Positions 1-5,611 of a stretch of 5,680 nt of DNA are shown here, in pieces; position 1 is the stretch's first letter; each line of letters opens with the position of its first letter. The stretch comes from Aestuariivirga sp. (lineage in GTDB: Bacteria; Pseudomonadota; Alphaproteobacteria; Rhizobiales; Aestuariivirgaceae), in assembly GCA_020252385.1 (NCBI GenBank), contig JADCDC010000198.1, positions 1 to 5,680 of the forward strand, in the 5' to 3' direction. The notes beneath the pieces were generated by a model that saw only the letters and a program-made list of their open reading frames with translations, made no database searches and had not been told where the DNA came from. The position numbers and the translations under genes are program-made.

Positions 1-53
1 GCCGCTAGAATCACGGGTACTGACGCAACTCGATAAACACCGGGGAGAGAGCC

Positions 54-1067
54 ATGAAAAGCATGATCGACCTGCGGGGGGCCTGGCTGGCGCTTCTGGC
101 CCTGCTTCTCATTCTGGCCGCGCCGGCCCAGGCCCGCGCCCAAGACCCGCTCCCCTCGTGGAACGAGGGGGCGGCGAAGACGGCGATCGTCTCTTTCGTC
201 GAGCGCGTGACGAAGGACGGCTCGCCCGACTTCGTGCCCGTGGCGGAGCGCATCGCGGTGTTCGACAATGACGGCACGCTGTGGCCGGAGAACCCGGTTC
301 CCTTCCAGCTGGCCTTCGCCATCGACGAGGTCAACCGCATGGTGGCGGAAACGCCGGCGCTGAAGGATGACCCGATGGTCGCCGCACTGCTTGCCGGCGA
401 CTACGGGAAGCTGCTCGAGGGCCCGCACCATGAGGGCCTTCTCCACATCATCGCCCTCACCCATGCCGGCATGACGACGGAGGAGTTCGCCGCACGCGTC
501 GAAGCATGGATCGCCACTGCGAAGCACCCGAAGTTCGACAGGCGCTATGACCAGCTGACCTACCAGCCGATGCAGGAGGTGCTGGCCTACCTGCGTGCCA
601 ACGGCTTCAAGACCTTCATCGTGTCGGGCGGCGGTGCTGACTTCATGCGCGTGTGGAGCGAGCGCGTCTATGGCATTCCGCCCGAGCAGGTGGTGGGATC
701 GACGGCCCGCGTGACGTATGAATTGCGTGACACGGGGCCCGTGCTGATCAAGACGATGGATCATCTCTTCGTCGACGACAAGGCCGGCAAGCCCGCAGGC
801 ATCCACCAGTTCATCGGCCGGCGGCCCATTGCGGTGTTCGGCAATTCCGATGGCGACAAGCAGATGCTGGAATGGGGAACGATCGCCAACCCGAAGCCGA
901 GCCTTGGCGTCATCGTGCGCCACACGGACGCCGCGCGCGAGTATCAGTACGACGTGAACCCGAAGAGCAGCGGCACGCTGGTCGAGGCGCTGAAGGATGC
1001 GCCGATGCGGGGCTGGACCGTGGTGAGCATGAAGGACGACTGGAAGGACATCTTCGCCGCTCCTTGA
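54..1067 (+). CDS. Exported HAD-superfamily phosphatase-like hydrolase
   Basis: This encodes a 337-residue protein, probably a periplasmic phosphomonoesterase; the substrate is unknown. Residues 1-29 look like a Sec signal peptide: K2 and R8, a Leu/Ala core at about 10-23, and a probable cleavage after ARA at 27-29. The four HAD motifs are present in order: motif I VFDNDGT (69-75, nucleophile D71 and acid/base D73), motif II IVSGGG (189-194, S191), a motif III lysine in DDKAGKPAG (K243 or K246), and motif IV FGNSDGD (262-268, D266 and D268). The segment between motifs I and II is mostly helical-looking and could form the cap. The ATG at 54 follows a purine-rich GGGGAGAG (42-49), which favours it over the in-frame ATG at 63. 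The gene converges with the permease gene, with only 9 bases between their stop codons. HAD membership is clear; the phosphoserine-phosphatase-like label is family-level inference. Confidence 0.9.
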   Translation: MKSMIDLRGAWLALLALLLILAAPAQARAQDPLPSWNEGAAKTAIVSFVERVTKDGSPDFVPVAERIAVFDNDGTLWPENPVPFQLAFAIDEVNRMVAETPALKDDPMVAALLAGDYGKLLEGPHHEGLLHIIALTHAGMTTEEFAARVEAWIATAKHPKFDRRYDQLTYQPMQEVLAYLRANGFKTFIVSGGGADFMRVWSERVYGIPPEQVVGSTARVTYELRDTGPVLIKTMDHLFVDDKAGKPAGIHQFIGRRPIAVFGNSDGDKQMLEWGTIANPKPSLGVIVRHTDAAREYQYDVNPKSSGTLVEALKDAPMRGWTVVSMKDDWKDIFAAP

Positions 1068-1076
1068 GCCTACTGC

Positions 1077-1880
1077 CTACATCACCCGGCCCATCGAGAA
1101 GCCCGTGGCCAGGTGCTTGCGCGCGAGGATGATGACGATGATGCCGGGCAGCAGTGCGATGACGCTTGCCGCCGAGAGCAGCGCGATATCGCCCGCCAGC
1201 ACGCCCGCAGCCCGCGTCATGATGCCGGCGATGGGCTTGGCGTCGATCGTGGTCAGCGCATTGGCCAGCATGTACTCGGTCCAGGAGAACATGAAGCAGA
1301 AGAAGGCCGCGACCGCGATTCCCGGTGCGATCTGCGGGACCAGGATGCGGAGAAGGAACGAGGCACGGCTGTGGCCGTCGATCATGGCGCTCTCGTCCAT
1401 CTCGCGCGGGATGGCGGAGATGAAGCCCTCGAGGATCCAGATCGCCAGCGGCACGTTGAAGAAGCAATGCGCGATGGCGACCGCGATGTGGGTATCGATC
1501 AGCCGCAGGTCCGAGAAGAGCTGGACGAAGGGTGCCAGCAGGATCGCGGGCGAGAGCATGCGGAACATCAGGAGCGAGAAGAACAGCGTGCGGTGGCCGA
1601 AGAAATCATGCCGCGAGAAGGCATAGGCCGCGGGCAGCGCGACGGCGACCGAAATCGCGACGTTCATCACGGCATAGGCGATGGCGTTGACATAGCCCAT
1701 GTACCAGTCGGGATCGGTGAAGATCAGCGCGTAGTTGGCGAGGCTCAGCTCGTGCGGATAGAAGGTGAGCGCTCCGCCGATCTCCGCATTGGTCTTGAAG
1801 CTCATCGCCACCAGCCAGTAGACGGGCACCATCAGGAAGACGACGTAAAGGACGGGTGCGAGCGGAAAGGGGCGCTTCAT
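1077..1880 (-). CDS. Sugar/glycerol-type ABC transporter permease (MalG/GlpQ-like)
   Basis: This encodes a 267-residue inner-membrane permease of the CUT1 (MalG) family, one of the two channel-forming subunits of an ABC importer. About six hydrophobic segments are visible, near residues 7-27, 64-89, 98-122, 131-150, 187-207 and 233-253. The cytoplasmic EAA loop that docks the ATPase is intact at about 162-187 (DESAMIDG...VPQIAPG). The N-terminal YPHELSLANY and the C-terminal GFSMGRV are typical of this branch. The sequence resembles, from memory, GlpQ of the rhizobial glycerol transporter; the substrate is therefore tentative, and this is not the E. coli glpQ phosphodiesterase. The ATG at 1880 overlaps the stop of the upstream permease (ATGA) and has GGAGGG about 8 bases upstream, so translational coupling is likely. 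Nothing in this frame is broken, but the partner gene carries a nonsense codon and no ATPase or binding protein is nearby. Confidence 0.9.
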   Translation of the reverse strand: MKRPFPLAPVLYVVFLMVPVYWLVAMSFKTNAEIGGALTFYPHELSLANYALIFTDPDWYMGYVNAIAYAVMNVAISVAVALPAAYAFSRHDFFGHRTLFFSLLMFRMLSPAILLAPFVQLFSDLRLIDTHIAVAIAHCFFNVPLAIWILEGFISAIPREMDESAMIDGHSRASFLLRILVPQIAPGIAVAAFFCFMFSWTEYMLANALTTIDAKPIAGIMTRAAGVLAGDIALLSAASVIALLPGIIVIILARKHLATGFSMGRVM

Positions 1881-2737
1881 GGCGCGGCCCTCCGGGGCAC
1901 GATGAGGTTGAAGAACAGCCAGGAGATCACGACGACCAGCGCGAGGTAGATGATCGACATGGCGCCGCCCTGCCCCAGGTCGAACTCGATGGTGGCCGTC
2001 TGGATCAGCTCGTGCGAGAGGAAGGTGGTGGAAACGCCAGGGCCGCCGCGCGTCACCACATAGGCTTCGGCATAGATCATCAGGCTGTCCATCAGCCGGA
2101 GCAGGATGGCGATCAGCAGCACGAGGCGGAGCCTCGGCAGCTCGATGTGGCGGAACACCGCGAAGGAGCTTGCGCCATCGATCCGGGCGGCACGATAGTA
2201 ATCATCCGGAATGGCGCGCAGGCCCGCCTAGCAGAGCAGCACGACGAGGCTCGTCCAGTGCCAGCAATCCATGAGGAGGAGCGTTGCCCATACCACCACG
2301 GGATTGTTCATGTCCCAGCCCAGCCCGAAGACGCCGGTAAGTGCGGGCAGAATGCCGATCCCCGGCGCCGACAGCACCTTCCACAGATAGCCGACGACGA
2401 TGAGCGGCGCGAGGAGCGGTATGGCGAGGAGCACGATCAGCACCGATGCCAGGAGACCCGACGGCGGCAGCTTGCGCGCGATATAGATGCCAAGCGGGAT
2501 CTGGATCAGCAGGGCCAATGCGGCAAAGCCCAGGCTCCGCCCCAGCGCCCGCCAGAACTCCGGCTGCGACAGGACGCTCAGATACCATTGCGGCCCGACC
2601 CACACGAAGCTGTTGCCGGCAAATGTATCGTGCACGGAGTAATAGGCGACGAAGGCTGCCGGCACGACGCCGCTCAGCAGCATCACCAGGAGGGCCGGGA
2701 GGAGCAGCGGCAGGGGCGGTGCTGAGCGGGCAATCAT
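1877..2737 (-). pseudogene. ABC transporter permease (MalF/GlpP-like), interrupted by an in-frame TAG
   Basis: Read through the stop, this is a 286-codon CUT1 permease of normal length, the MalF/GlpP-type partner of the downstream permease. It starts at ATG 2737; an in-frame TGA at 2771-2773 excludes a longer start. Codons 1-169 hold four hydrophobic segments (about 9-35, 66-88, 95-118, 146-169) and end in the conserved WHWTSLVVLLC. Codon 170 is TAG (plus-strand cta at 2228-2230). The same frame then continues at once with AGLRAIPDDYY, the EAA loop ARIDGASSFAVF, and the last membrane segments, to a TGA at 1877-1879. There is no frameshift. The truncated product would lack the ATPase-docking loop and should not work. 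In relatives I recall, this position is tyrosine (LLCYAGL). A GTG at 2158 could restart only the last 93 codons, after the EAA core. A sequencing error or stop suppression cannot be excluded. Confidence 0.85.
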
Positions 2738-2744
2738 GGGGCGG

Positions 2745-2774
2745 AGGATGCCTTGCGCCGCGACCGCCCGTCAA
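2745..2774 (-). promoter_or_regulatory. Weak candidate promoter for the permease operon
   Basis: On the minus strand a TTGACG (2769-2774) stands 18 bases from CATCCT (2745-2750). The -35 matches the sigma-70 consensus at five of six positions, but the -10 matches at only three. Transcription would start at about 2738, directly before the ATG at 2737. The mRNA would then be nearly leaderless, which fits the absence of a Shine-Dalgarno sequence before this gene. This is weak evidence in GC-rich DNA. Confidence 0.2.
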
Positions 2775-2801
2775 GGAATGGCGCACCCCTGCCCCCGCGG
2801 C

Positions 2802-2830
2802 TTGCGCGGCACGCCCGGCAGACCTAGGCT
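2802..2830 (+). promoter_or_regulatory. Candidate promoter for the isomerase-like gene
   Basis: TTGCGC (2802-2807) and TAGGCT (2825-2830) are separated by 17 bases. Each is a partial match to the sigma-70 consensus. Initiation would fall near 2837, giving a leader of about 22 bases that contains the GGAGGGG Shine-Dalgarno at 2849-2855. The geometry is right but the hexamers are weak. Confidence 0.3.
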
Positions 2831-2858
2831 CCCGTGCTGGCCAAAGGCGGAGGGGAAC

Positions 2859-3467
2859 ATGAAGCGGATCGACTTCTTCTACTTCTTCGGGTCGGTCTAT
2901 GCGGGGCTCTCGGTTCTCCGCATCGGGGAACTCGCCAGGGCGGCGGGCGTCGAACTGCGCTGGCGCCCCTTCAACGTGCGCCCGCTGATGCAGGAGAACA
3001 ACGTGGCGCTCCGCTCGGAAGCCCGGAAGGTCACGTACATGATGCGCGATCTCGAGCGGCGCTCCGCCATCGCAGGGCTTCCGCCGGTGAAGTGGCCGGT
3101 GTGGCCGACCGATCCGGCGCTCATCCACAACAAGGTGGGCATGCTGGCGGCGGACGAGGGCTGGATCGAGCCCTTCACGCTGGCGAGCTTCAAGGCATGG
3201 CTCTTCGAGGGCATGGCATTCGGCGACGACGCCTGTCTCGCGCATGTGCTGTACAAACTTGGCAAGGACAAGGACAGGACCATCGCGGCCGCACAGGACC
3301 CCCGTATCGCCGCCCTCTATGAGGCGAGCACCGAGGAGGCGCGCGGCCACGGTGTGTTCGGCTCGCCCTCCTTCGTGACGGCGGATGGCGAATTGTTCTG
3401 GGGTGACGACCGGCTCGAGGAGGCGATCGCCTGGGCCGCCGGCACGCATCCGCTGCAGACGCGCTGA
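2859..3467 (+). CDS. 2-hydroxychromene-2-carboxylate isomerase-like (DsbA/kappa-GST fold) protein
   Basis: This encodes a 202-residue cytoplasmic thioredoxin-fold protein of the HCCA isomerase / kappa-class GST group. Characterised members use glutathione to isomerise 2-hydroxychromene-2-carboxylate in naphthalene breakdown, but many genomic relatives have unknown substrates. The N-terminus IDFFYFFGSVYAGLS carries a serine (S12) where the catalytic Ser of HCCA isomerases lies; there is no CXXC, so it is not a disulfide oxidase. The helical insertion at about 55-160 includes VWPTDPALI and AADEGW. The C-terminal part has GVFGSPSFV (165-173, cis-Pro P170) and GDDRLEEA (182-189), both family hallmarks. 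The ATG at 2859 was chosen because GGAGGGG (2849-2855) lies just upstream and the fold begins there; an in-frame ATG at 2736 would add 41 unrelated residues. No ring-cleavage genes lie nearby, so a role in aromatic catabolism is not supported by context. Confidence 0.88.
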   Translation: MKRIDFFYFFGSVYAGLSVLRIGELARAAGVELRWRPFNVRPLMQENNVALRSEARKVTYMMRDLERRSAIAGLPPVKWPVWPTDPALIHNKVGMLAADEGWIEPFTLASFKAWLFEGMAFGDDACLAHVLYKLGKDKDRTIAAAQDPRIAALYEASTEEARGHGVFGSPSFVTADGELFWGDDRLEEAIAWAAGTHPLQTR

Positions 3468-3610
3468 GCACCGAACGGGAGCCGCCGACGCGAGAGCATG
3501 TCGCCCTCGCCACCGTGATCAGGCCGGACGATCCGTCGATCCCGCGGGAAGCGGCGGAATATCTCACCGCCTAGCGCCATGGCAGCCACGGCCTGCACAC
3601 CGCCGATGCG

Positions 3611-5398
3611 TCAGCCCTTGACGCAGCGCCCGTTGTTGTCCCGGTAGTAGCCCTTCGGGCAGTCCTCGCCGCCCTGCTGCTGGTCCTGATTTATGCTCGG
3701 CTTCTGGCGCTGGATGTTCTCCGGGATGAGCTTCTGGAGCGTATCCGGATCGAGTTGGAGGCGCGGGACTCGGGTGGGCGGCGGCTCGGGGATGTCTTGC
3801 TCCTCCGGCAGGCACTTCTGGTAGCGCCTGCTGAAGTAGTAGCCTTCCGGGCAGCCCTGGGGCACGCGGCGGATCCTCTCGCATTCCCCATTCTCGTTGC
3901 GGCGGTAGCCCTGCGGGCATTCGCGCGGCTCGACGACCTTCTCGCAGCGGCCGGAGGTTCGGCCAAGTTCGGTGCCGCGCGGGCACACGCACTTGCCGTT
4001 CTTGCCCCGCACGAAGCTCGGCCGGCACTGTGGCACGCAGCGGCCTTGCACCCGCTCCTCGCCCTCAGCACAGGCGGGCGGAACACAGCGGCCCTTGCCG
4101 TCGCGCACCAGGCCCTGCTTGCATTCCTCGACACAGCGGCCGCCGACGAAATCCGTGCCGCGCGGACAGACGCAGCGGCCCTTGTCATTGCGCACGAGGC
4201 CCTGGCGGCAGAGCGGGAGACACTGGCCGCGGAAGCTTTCGGTGCCCTTCGCACAACCCTGCGGCACGCAGCGGCCGTTGTTGTCGCGCACCGTGCCCTT
4301 GGCGCAGGGCGGCACGCACTTGCCGCGGAACAGCTCCTCGCCCGGCTTGCAGCCGTCGCCCGGCGGGATGCAGCGGCCGCTCTCGCGGTCACGCCGGTAG
4401 TCCGGCGGGCAGAGCGGCATGCACTGGCCGTTGATCGTCTCCGTGCCTTCCGGGCAGCCCTCGTCAGGCGGCACGCAGCGGCCGTTATCGTCGCGGCTGT
4501 AGTCCTCCGGGCATGGCGGCACGCACTGGCCGCGGATGTTGTCGTAGCCCTGCGGGCACTCCGGCTCCTCGCACTGGCCGCGGAGGTTGGGGTAGCTGCC
4601 ATCCGGGCAGCGCTCGGGCACGCAGTAGCCATAGGGATCGCGCTGCGTGCCCTCCTCGCAGACCGGTTCGCAGCGGCCCTGGCCGTTGCGCTCGTAGCCC
4701 TCGGGGCATTCGGGCGGCGGCGGGATGCAGCGGGTGGGCCGCTCGATATCGCGCACATAACCATCAGGGCAGCGCGGCAGGCAGATCCAGTCATAGCCTG
4801 GTGGCCACACGCCTGGCGGCACGCAACGCCCGGTCTCGGGATCGCGCCCGAAGCCCTCCGGGCACTCGCGCTCATAGTAGCTGCGGCACAGCCCGTCCTC
4901 GCTGGCATAGGTGCCTTCCGGGCAGTCGACCACACATTGCTGCGTCTCGGGCGAGAGCACCATGCCGGCCGGGCAATCATCCTGGTAGCCCGGATCGTCG
5001 AAGTCCGGCACGCAGTAGTTGGGATTGCGGATGTCGCGGTGGTAGCCATCGGGGCACTGCGGCAGCGGCACCTGGTCATAGCCTTCGGGACAGCCATGGT
5101 GGCAGGGCGGCAGGCAGAGGCCGGGATAACCCGGATAGCGCTGCCAGCCGTCTGGACAGGCAGGCAGGCAGTAGTCGTCATAAAGCACTTGCCCGGAGGG
5201 GCATGACGGTTCACGCGGGGTCGATGTGCCGGGACATCCGCAGGAGACGCAGCCGCAGACATTGGCGGGAACGCCGCACATGTCCTGGCCGGCGCTGGCG
5301 GGGGGAACGTCGGCGAGCGCCGAAAGCCACATCATGGCCATTGCCGCGATCAAGCGCAGCGCTGACACGAGCCGGCATCCGAAACGGCAAAGCCCCAT
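3611..5398 (-). CDS. Secreted cysteine-rich tandem-repeat protein, function unknown
   Basis: This encodes a 595-residue protein that I do not recognise as a named family. Residues 1-36 form a signal peptide: R5, R9 and R15, a hydrophobic stretch at about 16-28, and a probable cleavage after ASA (34-36). Cysteines C41, C48, C50, C53 and C55 follow in a tight cluster. Residues 66-529 then hold about 26 short units of the form C-P-x-G-x(6-10)-G-x-C-V-P-P. A cysteine-free Pro/Gln-rich linker (about 531-579) leads to one last unit (580-592). The mature protein has 60 cysteines, about one residue in nine, suggesting a disulfide-stapled rod outside the cytoplasm. Start 5398 is preferred over the ATG at 5440 because GAGGGGGG (5406-5413) precedes it, the signal peptide begins there, and a candidate promoter overlaps 5440. 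The gene is monocistronic in this window. EGF-like or protease-inhibitor-like folds are possible, but their cysteine patterns do not match by eye. Confidence 0.88.
   Translation of the reverse strand: MGLCRFGCRLVSALRLIAAMAMMWLSALADVPPASAGQDMCGVPANVCGCVSCGCPGTSTPREPSCPSGQVLYDDYCLPACPDGWQRYPGYPGLCLPPCHHGCPEGYDQVPLPQCPDGYHRDIRNPNYCVPDFDDPGYQDDCPAGMVLSPETQQCVVDCPEGTYASEDGLCRSYYERECPEGFGRDPETGRCVPPGVWPPGYDWICLPRCPDGYVRDIERPTRCIPPPPECPEGYERNGQGRCEPVCEEGTQRDPYGYCVPERCPDGSYPNLRGQCEEPECPQGYDNIRGQCVPPCPEDYSRDDNGRCVPPDEGCPEGTETINGQCMPLCPPDYRRDRESGRCIPPGDGCKPGEELFRGKCVPPCAKGTVRDNNGRCVPQGCAKGTESFRGQCLPLCRQGLVRNDKGRCVCPRGTDFVGGRCVEECKQGLVRDGKGRCVPPACAEGEERVQGRCVPQCRPSFVRGKNGKCVCPRGTELGRTSGRCEKVVEPRECPQGYRRNENGECERIRRVPQGCPEGYYFSRRYQKCLPEEQDIPEPPPTRVPRLQLDPDTLQKLIPENIQRQKPSINQDQQQGGEDCPKGYYRDNNGRCVKG
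3623..5203 (-). repeat. Array of about 27 cysteine-bracketed coding repeats (CPxG...GRCVPP)
   Basis: Within the cysteine-rich gene, residues 66-592 break into about 27 units, each opening with C-(P/A/K/R)-x-(G) and closing with G-(R/Q/K)-C and usually V-P-P. Examples are CPEGYERNGQGRC (231-243), CAKGTVRDNNGRC (365-377) and CPKGYYRDNNGRC (580-592). Unit length varies from about 15 to 30 residues. The N-terminal units are the more divergent, with inserts such as the one at 193-206. At DNA level, plus-strand cgcagcggcc recurs at many unit ends, but the copies are not identical. This is an old, diverged tandem duplication rather than a recent perfect repeat. Confidence 0.9.
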
Positions 5399-5405
5399 GA
5401 CCGGA

Positions 5406-5413
5406 CCCCCCTC
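5406..5413 (-). promoter_or_regulatory. Shine-Dalgarno site that decides the start of the cysteine-rich gene
   Basis: On the minus strand GAGGGGGG lies 7 bases before the ATG at 5398. It directly precedes the residues that make a convincing signal peptide, and it argues against the longer start at 5440. Confidence 0.6.
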
Positions 5414-5430
5414 AAGGCTCTGAATGATTG

Positions 5431-5459
5431 AATGTATCACAAGACAGGGCCTCGGCCAA
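5431..5459 (-). promoter_or_regulatory. Candidate sigma-70 promoter for the cysteine-rich gene
   Basis: On the minus strand TTGGCC (5454-5459) and TACATT (5431-5436) are spaced by exactly 17 bases, each matching four of six consensus positions. Transcription would begin near 5424, leaving a leader of about 26 bases that contains the Shine-Dalgarno site. This geometry is incompatible with translation starting at 5440. A short direct repeat TGAATG (plus strand, 5421-5426 and 5429-5434) overlaps the -10 end. Confidence 0.4.
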
Positions 5460-5487
5460 GTTCCACGACCAGTGGCGTAACTTACAC

Positions 5488-5526
5488 GCCTTGATTGATT
5501 TCCTCCTCGTTGACCTCAATCAATGC
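5488..5526. promoter_or_regulatory. Inverted repeat in the divergent control region, possible operator
   Basis: TTGATTGA (5491-5498) and TCAATCAA (5516-5523) are perfect 8-base inverted copies separated by 17 bases. The dyad extends to 11 bases per arm with one mismatch (5488-5498 against 5516-5526). It lies in AT-richer DNA between two divergent genes. The right arm directly follows a TTGACC that could be the -35 of the rightward gene. The half-site centres are 25 bases apart. No poly-T tract follows closely enough to make it a standard terminator for either gene. A regulator binding site is inferred; the regulator is unknown. Confidence 0.4.
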
Positions 5527-5541
5527 AAGTTTTTCTATAAA
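5510..5541 (+). promoter_or_regulatory. Candidate promoter for the partial gene at the right edge
   Basis: TTGACC (5510-5515) and TATAAA (5536-5541) are each five-of-six matches to the sigma-70 hexamers. The spacer is 20 bases, longer than the optimal 17, so the promoter may be weak or need an activator; the adjoining inverted repeat would suit such control. Transcription would start near 5548, leaving a leader of about 64 bases before the ATG at 5612. Confidence 0.35.
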
Positions 5542-5611
5542 ATGCAGAGTTGCCTGAAACGATGAGATGGCCGGGCAGCGAGCCGGGCCGGAACCAGCAG
5601 GTCGGGACAGC

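Noticed and set aside
1113..1949. Long plus-strand frame antisense to the permease genes
   Set aside because: The translation is rich in Asp, Glu, Arg and His, typical of the reverse of a membrane protein. The permease on the other strand has clear family motifs.
2202..3449. A 415-codon minus-strand frame across the isomerase-like gene and the permease pseudogene
   Set aside because: It spans two well-supported genes in other frames and its Arg/Ala/Gly-rich product matches nothing known to me.
3468..3573. Coding-like stretch after the isomerase stop (reads EHVALATVIRPDDPSIPREA to a TAG at 3571-3573)
   Set aside because: Codon use is plausible, but there is no ATG or ribosome site and no recognisable family. 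The isomerase already ends where its family normally ends, so a frameshifted extension is unlikely.
3755..5206. A 483-codon open frame antisense to the cysteine-rich gene
   Set aside because: It mirrors the repetitive, GC-rich coding of the minus strand. Its product is a low-complexity Ala/Leu/Arg sequence with no signal peptide, start context or recognisable domain. The 523-codon frame at 3691-5262 on the minus strand is a shadow of the same kind.
2859..5398. Functional link between the DsbA-fold protein and the cysteine-rich protein (disulfide formation)
   Set aside because: The DsbA-fold protein has no signal peptide and no CXXC active site. It is an isomerase/GST type and cannot plausibly oxidise the neighbour's cysteines. 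The genes are convergent, not an operon.
5399..5440. Upstream start for the cysteine-rich protein (ATG at 5440, adding 14 residues)
   Set aside because: The extension would put acidic and polar residues before the signal peptide. It has no Shine-Dalgarno site and overlaps a plausible promoter, while the ATG at 5398 has a good one.
5491..5523. FNR/CRP-type box (TTGAT...ATCAA)
   Set aside because: The half-sites match FNR, but FNR boxes have a 4-base spacer. Here TTGAT and ATCAA are 23 bases apart.
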